Positions 10,866-20,614 of a stretch of 64,000 bases of DNA are shown one piece after another. Below the pieces are notes generated by a model, which saw only the letters and a program-made list of their open reading frames with translations, was not told the DNA's origin and made no database searches. The translations under genes and the position numbers were made by a program. Each line of letters opens with the position of its first letter. Position 1 is the first letter of the stretch. The DNA is taken from contig CM057061.1 of NCBI GenBank assembly GCA_029945375.1, positions 3,348,001-3,412,000 on the forward strand, written 5' to 3'. The stretch comes from Agaricus subrufescens (lineage: Eukaryota > Basidiomycota > Agaricomycetes > Agaricales > Agaricaceae).

Positions 10866-13806
10866 ATGGCACCGTTTCTACGTCAGGGTGACCAAGCTGT
10901 AGACGAAGAAAACCTACCTTACCTCGAAGAAACATGTTTTCCTAAACTTATCGATCCTTTTTCTCCCTCGTTGGCTGTTCAGATGAGGAGCTACCAGCGA
11001 CAAAAGCAGAAGAAATTTCCTTCTTCTGGGGAAACTTCGGAAACTCCATCACAGTCCATTCAAGAGCGCGCCTCCGATGAAGAAAATGTTTTAGAAAATG
11101 ATTCGTCTGCTAAAAGGCTATCAAAGGGGAGTGCCAGAGCTCCCAGCCCCCGCCATCAAGATTGTGGCGAAGCGCCGGTGGAGTACGACCGTGGTAGACG
11201 GCCAGATAAAACTCAATATCTGCCTCCATCACGAAGGTACCGCAGCGGCAGTAGACCAGCAGAGAGTAGTGGAGCCTACCACGATACGAACACAATCCAA
11301 AGTGCAAGTCAAGTCGGGCAGAATGAAAATGGTCCTTCTACCCCGAAAAAGGCTTATGCAACATCGCTGATCTCTGCGAGTCCTTCTTCAACGCCCCCAA
11401 ATAGCCGTCCTAGTTCAGTCGCCCTGCAATCCTCCCCATTTACATTTCAGGATGCGGTTCCCTCTAAGTGTTTCCTTCCTCAACACAAGGAAACCCCTCA
11501 CTTTCCCTTCTCCAAACCGATATCAAATGAAGAGCCTCTCAAATTACGTATCTACGTCCTGGTCGTCCGCATCATCCTCCCTCAAATATACCTCCACTGC
11601 CTTCTCCGCGTTCCCTACCTATATCTCTCTCGCGTTCACGAAATCTTTCAGGATTCGTCAATCACACTAAAAGATTTCGAAAATTTGACGCTGATGGACG
11701 GAATTGCGGATAGAGAGAAGGGAAACGTGTCAGATATCAGTGAATCTTCCAAACAGTCATATGTGAGGATGAAAGCCAATTGGGAAATGTTTATTGATGG
11801 GCTTATGCGGGAATGGAAGACGTTCAATATTATTTCTGGACTTTTGCTTTCGTAAGTCGATCAATATCACTCGCTATCCATGGGGCTGATAATGATGATT
11901 AGCGGAATTCTGAGTATCTTTCAGGCAGAAGGAGCAAACGCTGAACCAATCACCCGCTATGCAGCGTTATGTTCGCTGGTTAGCGCCCTGGTTAGTTTGA
12001 TTTACGGTTGTTTCTTCATTATCAGGTTTGGAAGCATGCGCAGGGTCAGTAGAGGAGTTGAATGGGCCTTTGTACGTATCCGAATATTGTTCAACATAAT
12101 CTCAGGCGATGTGGCTTACAAGTTCGATTTAAAGACTTCTTGCAGTGACCAGTCTCTAATTTGGAATGTATATGTCATGCTGGCACTGCCTATCATTTGG
12201 CTGATCTGGTGTGTGACCATAAGCAGAACCAACTGACAGCGTTTCTTATGATTAAATCCACAGGTCTATCGTTTCCTTTATGATTGCTATAATGGCTTTC
12301 ATGTGGAGAGTGCGCCCTGGACATGACATACCGAGCGTCAGCGAGAATTGGGAGCTGACGTTCCGTCTCTTCGTTTGCCTGATACTTGGCCTCGGTATGG
12401 CTTACGCTGTCCTCATAATCAGTACCTTGAGACATTATGGTGCGGAAATGGACAAAGCATGGAATCATCGTATGAGAGAATTCTGGAATCGTCGTCCCTG
12501 CGATCATGGCTCTCGAGGAAAGAGGCTACCCCGAAGGAACAGCGGCCCTATGCCTTACGTTATTCCTCCAACACCTTCCCCCACGCTATCCGCAACCAAA
12601 GCTCATGCTCTCGAGCGACTCGAGGTCTTCCCTGCGTCAACTTCTCTACCTCAAACTTTCTCTTCTCCTACCCTGGCTGCTGCCTCTCCATCTTCTAAGA
12701 AGCGATATTTTCCGACGAAAATTCCCAAACTCCAAATTCGATTCCGATCATCAACAGACGATCATTCAACATCACCCGTCGTTGTCCCTCCCACTCCCAC
12801 CCATTCACAATCTTCCACGAACAGTGTTGTGGATATTCCTTTGAATCCAAATCACTGTACGTCCTCTGTCAACAGATCTCCGATAGTAGCTGCTCTTCCT
12901 CTGCTGGCGGCGCAAAATTTTCCATTGATCTCGGAAAACACGAATGAACGGATAGCCCCATCATTTAGTCGTCGCTATAAAGTGAGTCCCTCTTCAAACG
13001 ATCGTGGTTCCTGGAGTGTGTCTCCGCCGATCACGGATATGCAAGACGATGCCGGATTACATGCTTCCCGCGACGCAGTAGTCGCGACGGATCTCTGCCC
13101 AACATCTAAAGGACCTGCTGCACAACCCTCACCAAATGTTGACCTGGAACTCAGTTCCCAGGTCAATAGTGTTGGTGACCAAACTGGCGAGCAGGCACCC
13201 CCGTCGACAGTTGATCGGAATCAGGTCGAACCACGTACTTTCAGTCATATGCTTGTATCACGGCCGCCAAATGTTCATCGACCGACTTCGGAAACGATTT
13301 TGGAATCCAGAAGGGAGGCGCATAGAAGGGAGATAGACCCAGGTCCCAGCAGCCACCCTGAACCGCATGTACCACGGCCGCCCTATATTCACCGGCCAAC
13401 ATCGGAAACGATCTCGGAGTTCAGGAGGGCGGAACATAGAGCATGCTTGGACGTAGGTGGAGACACTTGTCCTGAATGGCAACTTCCTAGTCATACGCCT
13501 TTGTCACAACCGTCAAATGCTCACTGGCCAACCCCGGATGCGATCATGGAGGTTCGGCGGGAGGAATATGGAACAGAAACTAACGCCAGCGGGTACAGTC
13601 GCTTTGCACCAGACGTTTCTAATCGTGTGCCTTTATCGCAGACGTTAAGCGATCACCAGCCAACCTCGGACGTAATTTCAGAGGTCAGACTAGAAGAACC
13701 TGGAACAGACGTAGATACAGGGCGAGAAGGGAAAACAAGGAATAATTGGAAAAATGCATTGCACTGGCCAAAGGAAAAAGTTTTGAATCTTTCCGGAGGG
13801 AAGTAA
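10866..13806 (+). CDS. Four-TM tandem-array protein, paralogue B, with a repeated tail (function unknown)
   Basis: Model: exons 10866-11851, 11903-12071, 12135-12208 and 12264-13806, giving 923 aa. The start at 10866 (MAPFLRQGDQ) is preferred; an in-frame ATG at 10779 would add 29 residues. It is the most diverged member, but it keeps the IDPFSPSLA motif, the LPQIYLHCLLRVPYLYLSRV block, REWKTFNIISGLLLS, four TM segments and the WNVYVMLALPIIWLIW stretch. The acceptor of exon 3 (AAAG at 12131-12134) was fixed by the conserved 74-nt exon length; two other AGs nearby lead to stops. The tail is the longest of the family and carries four degenerate repeats. Diverged sequence and length suggest the oldest copy or different selection. 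No function can be assigned. Confidence 0.8.
13246..13735 (+). repeat. Four degenerate 38-44 aa repeats in the tail of paralogue B
   Basis: Units begin near 13261, 13375, 13507 and 13639, so periods are 114, 132 and 132 bp. The core reads HRPTSETILESRREAH, then HRPTSETISEFRRAEH, HWPTPDAIMEVRREEY and HQPTSDVISEVRLEEP. Divergence in both DNA and protein indicates an old duplication. The other four paralogues lack this block. Confidence 0.7.
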
Positions 13807-14167
13807 AGTCGATCTGAAGGAATATTTATCAATATATCACTGTGACTGGATGAATTGTATAGCCTTTGAAATTTATAGTTTTAATTGGCGGTTATTGATG
13901 ACAATAGCAATGATCTACTCTTTGGGTTTCACGAAGATGATTCGACCCAACGAAAACATAACATGCTATTGTCCTAACAGTCGAGATACATCCGACTTTC
14001 TAATTGTATCTCGAAACATCTGTGTGCCAAGAAAATAATGCATATGCCAAGAAAAAACGTTCATCAAGAAAAGTGAGATACGTTTCAGAGCATTAGTTGT
14101 ATCGGAACCTGGTAATTTGTGAGAAATAATCATCAAACATAGTTTCGACACGTACACGTTCCAAGTC

Positions 14168-15506
14168 CTAAAAGCGGAAAATCCTCAAGGGAACCGCAGT
14201 CAGTTCCGCGATAATCAGTTGCAGGTGGGGAAATCTTTTGTATGGAATCACCACGTCCCTCCAGGGGTCAGGCCTTGCAGCGAAGGATGTGTCCAGGACA
14301 CGGATACTTTCCAGATGATTGGCCTCGACCGCTTTAATGAATGCCACCCCAAGTGCTGTCCGATCAACCGAACCATCGACGTAACACTTCTCATTGTTGG
14401 AGAGCTTCAGTTCCTCGACTCCAGAGTATGAATTGAGGTAGTCGATGAAACTCATCTCAATGTGTACGATATTGAAGGCGATTGTCTTGAGATGAATTCG
14501 GTGCTTTCGCAACGATTTCCATAACTCATCCCATCCGTTGGTATGATCCGTCGAACGTAGCTTCAATGTGGTCAATCGAGTCAGGTTCTCGAATAGCACG
14601 AATTCGTTCAAGTTTGATATGGCGGGTATAACGAGTTCGAGTGTTTCGAGTTCGGAGAGAGAAGATACGGATTTGTATACTTGATCAAGTTCGATCAAAT
14701 CGGAATGGGCGTATTTGGGGGGTACCTCGAGCCGTAAAGAAGCGAGATTAGGTGAATTGGTCAGCACTTGTGCCACTCCACGGAATAGTAACCCTGATCG
14801 GATGCAGGCCGGAGGAAAGGAGAGGGAAAGCTCTGTAAGCTTGGACAGCCTGCTGAGGCCGGGATGGGGGACTCGAAAATCTGAGGTCATGCTAATATGG
14901 ACCTTGCTCAGATTATGTTGGACACACAAGAGGTCCATAATTGGCATATTCATACGATAGCCGTCGACGCGACCAATTGCCCATCTGAGCAATATACGTG
15001 AGAATTCTTGTCAGAATATAGAAAAGAAGGGTGACTCAACGACACATTGTGTAAATGACGGAAGTGCCGGAGTGCATTTGGTAAGTGGCCAGTGATGGTT
15101 TCTATTGCTTGATGTATGCCACTTTGCATGAGTCCTTGCGGGTAGCCCCAGGTTCCGGTCCCTTCGATACGGTGTTGAAGAACGAGCTCGCTGCCTGCGG
15201 GGGCGAGGCGTCGTATTTCCAGGTTTCGGGCGTAGAAGTGCATATCACTGGGCCCACTTGCTAATTCGATTAGACGGTGAACTTTTGTCAGGTCATGGAA
15301 GTCGAGTACGATAGTCCTGAATACTCGGCGACGGAAAATCTCGCTGAAATGCTTGCAGGTCAAACGAACATTGCATAAATCCTGGGCCTTGGGAAGTACC
15401 CTTTGATGTCAACGTCTCGAGGCTTATTTCGACTTGTGCTCACCTTTGCGAAATGATCCGCAAATCTGTCAATGACTTCCACGGGAAGGTCAGTGATGGT
15501 GGTCAT
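14168..15506 (-). CDS. F-box / leucine-rich-repeat-like protein
   Basis: The first exon (15444-15506) encodes MTTITDLPVEVIDRFADHFAK. It joins, over a 56-nt intron, to exon 2 from 15387, which begins AQDLCNVRLTCKHFSEIF. Together they form an N-terminal F-box of the short fungal type (LP-x-E-V-ID ... VRLTCKHF). Downstream the protein is Leu-rich with irregular LRR-like units (LSRLSKLTELSLSF, LTRLTTLKLRS). Such proteins usually act as substrate receptors of SCF ubiquitin ligases, with the target set by the LRRs. The second junction, around 14991-15030, is unclear: the two long frames are offset by one and no standard donor/acceptor pair fits well. A GTCGTT donor with the CTCAG acceptor would keep frame with a 59-nt intron; otherwise there is a frameshift. 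It lies between paralogues B and C, convergent with B. Confidence 0.65.
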
Positions 15507-15713
15507 GCTGGAAGAATGAGGAAATAAGGTTGTCCTTTCCCTGATTGATATCTGCGAGGCGGCAACCTCACGTCGACCTCAAGTCGTAACATCCTCATTG
15601 TGATAAGTAGCAAGTTGCATGAGGCATAGGTTCATTGACACACATTACGTCTTATACGATGCAAGGATGGAAACATAGGCAGCATTATCACGGACATGGG
15701 TGGTAGTAATTAT

Positions 15714-16455
15714 TTATGCCTCTGTTGCCTTCGTGGTTCTCTTCTTTGCTACTGTATTCTCCCTGCGGCGCAAAGTCAGTATCTCCATGACGGGCACTAC
15801 TAAATGACTCACCTGAATCCATTTTTGAACCTCCTTGATACGTCTTTTAGATACTTCATCCTGCCAGTACCAGTGGTCTTTCTGCGTTTTGCCTTCTGAC
15901 CCCACTCGTAAGAGCGAATTTTAGCTGAGGGATAACCGCAGGAGGCACAAGCTGGAGACAAAAAATTGAGTTGCCATTCGCCAAAGGATAGTGCTGATTG
16001 AGACACACTTTTGTGTTGCCTGTGGAAGGCACGCTTTCCGCAACGGCGGCAGAGAGTGTGGGACTTGGTGCGTCGCTTACTGTTGTTAGATAGAGGCGTT
16101 AATTCGAGAAGGGGAGGTGGAGTATCTCGAATAGACGCACCCAAAGGACGAGGTACCTGTTTAAGGGCGTGATTGTCAGACCTAATGCTTTCGATTTTCG
16201 GCGAAATTATCTGATCGCACCTTTTGTCTATGCGGCAGTAGCCCACACGCGCAAGAGAAAAAAGTCAGCATCCAGTTCCAGACCAGTATGGGGTAGATAG
16301 GCGTAAGTGCCGGATCGAGTATCACTCTACAAAAGGCATCATCCAGCACCATCCAACCGCATCCAGCCAGTTGAGCGATTGCTGCAGCCTAGAACATTGT
16401 CCAGGACATCCGCAGCCCTGTGTAGAGCGATCTGGCAGAGGTTCAGACTCACCAT
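15714..16455 (-). CDS. RPL37: 60S ribosomal protein eL37 (L37), with the start codon and two microexons split by introns
   Basis: Model on the minus strand: ATG 16453-16455, then exons 16221-16227, 16141-16156, 16009-16079, 15813-15951 and 15714-15762. They sum to 95 codons (94 aa), the usual eL37 size. The product reads [23 protein letters not shown], then [31 protein letters not shown] and a basic tail. The CX2C...CX2C zinc ribbon and the [10 protein letters not shown] signature of eL37 are intact. The ATG is followed immediately by a strong GTGAGT donor. The intron ends CATAG before the 7-nt exon ACAAAAG, and the next exon is 16 nt. No continuous ATGACAAAAG exists, so the split start is needed for a working gene. 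Cytosolic ribosome, large subunit. It is a highly conserved single gene, transcribed toward the F-box gene. Confidence 0.93.
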
Positions 16456-16877
16456 CTCGTCGTTATCTTGAGGATGTTGCTGTCGGGGACGGTTTTGCCT
16501 GGCGTGGTTGGCCTGGCGTTTGTTGATACGTGTTAGGTTCAGATGCTGCCTGTGGGAATGATCGCACCATTGCTTATCCCAACATACTCGCTGTCAGCTT
16601 AGAACATATGACACCACAGCCGGAAGATGGCAGGGAGAACTGAACCAACCGGAGCCAAATCAATGGATGGTTTATCTGCAATTTTCCGCAAAACTTCACG
16701 GGGCTGTTTGAGAAACCAGTCCCGTCGGGCTAGGACTAAACTCCATCCTCGACCTTGACCGCCAACCAGCTTGATCATCTGCAATCAATCTTAATAGCAT
16801 TTTATGATTCTATCAAATACACGGCTTTAAACACTGTCCGACTTCTCCTCACTGACATCATCTTACCATTGACTATC

Positions 16878-19476
16878 ATGGACCTTGGACAAGCTGAAAT
16901 GGGCATTCCCCGTCGTCGGGCTGGGCACTATGTTTCCAACACCCGCGCCAGTCTCCAGCTGGTGGATCCATTCACATCATCTATCGCGCAGGTTGCTCAT
17001 AACCAACAATATCCTTCTCATATTGACGACATTGACGATGTCCATCTTCCCCCTCATGAAAGAAGCCGCTTTCCTCGTATACGTCGGCAAACACCATACG
17101 GCTCGGCCCCTTCTCCTTACACGGCGCAGGCACCAAGAAGACCAATTCCTCGGCATGAACGTAGTCAGCCCCCTGTGCCGAGTTTTGCGATGCCATGCCC
17201 CGCGACGCCTGTTGTGGATGCCCACCGCCCCGTAATGGAACCTGTTGTCACTGCTGATTCTCCTCTCTTCGGTCCTCCACCTGGGGGAGAATCCACAGCA
17301 AGCTCGAACAATAGCTCACGGCATGTCCCGCCTCATTATCCCACCTCTCTTCCTTCAGTGGATAACGAGTACTTGCTTATAAACATTCCTACTCCCACCC
17401 CATTAATTCCAAGCATTAACAGCAATAGCCAAGCTGAAAGCTTGCCGCCAAACCAAGTGACTTTACCGGAGAGCCCTCCCCAACAACCAAGCTACCTTTC
17501 TCAACACCGTCTTTCTCAGCCAGTCGATTCTACACCTTCTCTTTCTTACGCTGCTTGGCCAACGCCCACTCGTTCAGAATCCTCTCGTAGCTCAGCTGAT
17601 GAAAAAAATGATATGATTTCGAGCCCCAAGATCCCACAGTATGTACCATTCGAAGCCCGCCCTGCTGCCAGTGCAGCTGTTGCTGTAAAGGAGCGTATTG
17701 ATTCCGGCAAACTGTTTGTGACGGATATTCTGCCAAAGCAGTTGTATCTACACTGTCTCTTCCGCCTTCCATACTTTTATTTCTCCCGGGTCAGCCGAAT
17801 TTTCATCGAAACAGGCTTGACACTGGAAGAAATTCACGAGATGGCACTACAAGTCTACACAGAAAACAAACAGCTTGCAAATCCCGAACTATTTGGAGGA
17901 GATACATACAACTTTCCTGGAACCACAACGCTATCCCCTGCATATGAACGATTAAAAACGGCCTGGGAACAGTTTATCGACACATTGATCAAAGAGTGGA
18001 AGACGTTAAACATTATATCTGTCTTGCTTCTTTCGTGCGTGTGAGGTATCCCATTCTCAGCGTCCGGGTGCACTGATTTCGTCTCTGTAGCGCAATCATG
18101 ACAATATTTCAGATTCAAGGCGCTGCTGAAGACCCCTTGACTCGATACCTAGCATTCTGGTCTTTGATATGCGCCTTGACCAGCTTACTGTACAGCTGTT
18201 CGTTCATTATCCAGTTTGCAAGCATGCATAAGACGTATAAAGCCGTACAATGGGCCATTGTAAGTATCAAAAGGTTCAAGGGACGATGGTCTAACTAGGA
18301 ATTAGGAGGTTCAAAAAATACACGCTATTCTCTGGAATGTCTGGGTCATGCTAGCTATGCCTATGGTATGGATGATTTGGTTCGTAGCTCATTGAAAGTA
18401 GCTAGCAGAAACTGAATCCTTTCTATTTGTCTAGGTCAATTCTGACATTCATAGCAAGCATAATGTCTTTCTTGTGGCGATCCAGGGCCAATCTTCCCTC
18501 TGATTTTGAGTTTTCGGTTTCCCGTTCGACTGAATTGGGGTTCCGGATATTCATTTGTGTTGCCCTCGGTTTGGGTGTCGTGTATGGTATACTGATGTTG
18601 ATCACGTTCTGGCGGTATGGAAGTCGCCTAGACGACAAATGGACACGCCATGTCGGAAATTTAGTTGAGAGCGCTGGTCCAGAACCCTGGTACTCTTTAG
18701 GATCTCCTACGGTTCCACCAAGCCCAATACACCGCACGCCAATTAGGACGCCACATCAAATGGTCTTTCGAGATATGAATGAACGTCCTGACCATTACCC
18801 TTATTTTGAAAGCGCCCCAACTCCTGCGTTTATGCGTTCACCATGGCGTGATGCGACCACAAGATCTCCCAAACCTTCATCGTGGTACCGACCGTCACGG
18901 CCCGTGGCGCCTCGGCTTAGAAAACCATTAGCCACGCCACTGGAAATCCCAGAGCAGCAGCTGCGCCGTTCAAAATCGGCACCTTTTCTGCCCCTGCCTC
19001 CAATACAAGACATGAACAATAAGAATCAGGATCACGTCACCAACGTATCACCTGGATTACAAGATCCGCAGTTGCATCGCTCAACCTCTACATCGAGTCA
19101 ACAGCCTCTTTGGCACCATCGATTCTCTTCCGAAAATAACGGCACCAATTTTTCACCAATGCCTGCAGAGCGTCAGTTACGCCGCTCTGCCTCTGGCAAC
19201 CTTATTCACCATTCTCTCCCTCATCCCAGAACCTTCGTTGTTAAAGACCCGCACGATTCCATCGACTGGTTACCTCGCATAAGTTATGAGTTCGTGTCTT
19301 CTACTCGCCCTCCTCCGGCTACGGGACATGAACAGGCAATAGATTTGTGCCCTCAGCCAACGCATACGCCCGGAAGTCCCTTGAGTTCGGGCAAGGGCTC
19401 TGCGGTTTTACGAAAAGGAGAGATAACGATTGATGGATCCTCAAAAGGAATGGGATCAGGAGATAACATTGAATGA
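16878..19476 (+). CDS. Four-TM tandem-array protein, paralogue C (function unknown)
   Basis: Model: exons 16878-18034, 18091-18259, 18306-18379 and 18435-19476, giving 813 aa. It starts MDLGQAEMGIPRRR, matching D and E. Features in order: the VDPFTSSIAQVAHN motif near residue 32; a disordered Pro/Ser-rich stretch; the conserved block LPKQLYLHCLFRLPYFYFSR then RIFIETGLTLEEIHEMALQ near 290-335; KEWKTLNIISVLLLS entering TM1; TM2 (YLAFWSLICALTSLLYS); TM3 (WNVWVMLAMPMVWMIW); TM4 (GFRIFICVALGLGVVYG); and a tail with the basic-Ser motifs LRRSKSAP and LRRSASGN. The exon 3 donor is GTTCGT. Likely a membrane protein with both long termini on the same side. No family name known to me. Confidence 0.84.
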
Positions 19477-19843
19477 AATTTATTTTGTCAGCGATGTCAG
19501 AATTGAAAGCTTGTGATCCGTTCCGAACAAAATCCTTCACATCATCAGGGGCCCACCTTTAGCTTACACACACCCGCCGAATGTTTAATCCTCTAAATAA
19601 GACTACTAGATCTACTCGGATAGGTTATTTTCTGAAATAAATAGCATGTGCAGGTCGATCATTTGTCTGCTCACACTCACTTTCGCTATATAACCCTGCT
19701 TATGTCAGTCACTGATGTGCCGCCGGCATATCAGGACAGTCTTCTCTAGACAACTTGAATAGCATCATTCCACCACCTTCCCTATATTCTCTCGCAGCCA
19801 AATAGAAAGCGCAACTTTACAAATTGGTGCATACTTTCAGCCC

Positions 19844-20218
19844 ATGGATCCGTTCACGTCATCCATCACGGGGGTCATTCGTAACCATCTATATCCTTCT
19901 CATTTCAAAGATATTGATGACGTGTGTCTTGCTCTTCCCGAAAGGCCATCTCCCTCACGTACTTTGGTGGGTACGCCATGTGAGCCCCAGTCTATACATA
20001 ATGGTTTTCGTTCCGCCCTAGATGATCCTTCATTGAAACTACGACATCCTCGAATCTATGTACGCGTTTACATGACTCACGCAATTCACACACCAAGTTC
20101 TTGTATCATTGGCAAGCCCTCGCGAGGAAACAGACACATCCCCCAACCACCCTTCTGTATGTCGCAAGCCCGACATCTTCGCTTTCTGTATTCCGGTACT
20201 ATTAACAATCTCCCATAA
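19844..20218 (+). pseudogene. N-terminal relic of a four-TM array gene
   Basis: Reads MDPFTSSITGVIRNHLYPSH then FKDIDDVCLALPERPS, which lines up with VDPFTSSIAQVAHNQQYPSH and the residues after it in paralogue C. The frame stays open to 20218 but loses resemblance after about 65 residues. The conserved block, TM segments and downstream exons are absent before paralogue D starts at 20615. It is best read as a truncated sixth copy left by unequal recombination in the array. The TATATAACCC-type sequence near 19686 may be its old promoter. Confidence 0.7.
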
Positions 20219-20614
20219 AACAGACGCAGAAAAGAGGACCGAACGATGCGAAAGAGTCTTGTATTCCAAGCAGCCCCCCCCCATTCCCCCCATCCCGCAG
20301 TGCTGCTATAAATAACCCACGCGTCCAGTATGCTGCTTACAATGGACATCCTACCAAGACGGTTCTGTCTTTTCTCCTGCCCATTAATTTAACAATAGCA
20401 TGCGGATTCAACCGCGAAGTTGGTCCGCACACTTCTTTTGTACGTATGTATAGACGCCACGACCAGATCGTATTTTAGTCAAGCGCAGAAGCGCAGATTG
20501 ATGGCACATTGCTCCGATCGCAACTATCGAGCGCCCGAGGCCTGTATCAAACGCCCACTGCCAAGTCTTACTCACACAGCTCGCTGACATCCAAATCTTG
20601 CTTTTACTGCTATC

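Noticed and set aside
16599..16784. Minus-strand 61-aa frame upstream of eL37
   Set aside because: Looks protein-like (ARRDWFLKQPREVLRKIADK) but lies in the region that should be the eL37 promoter, with no homology or splice partner.
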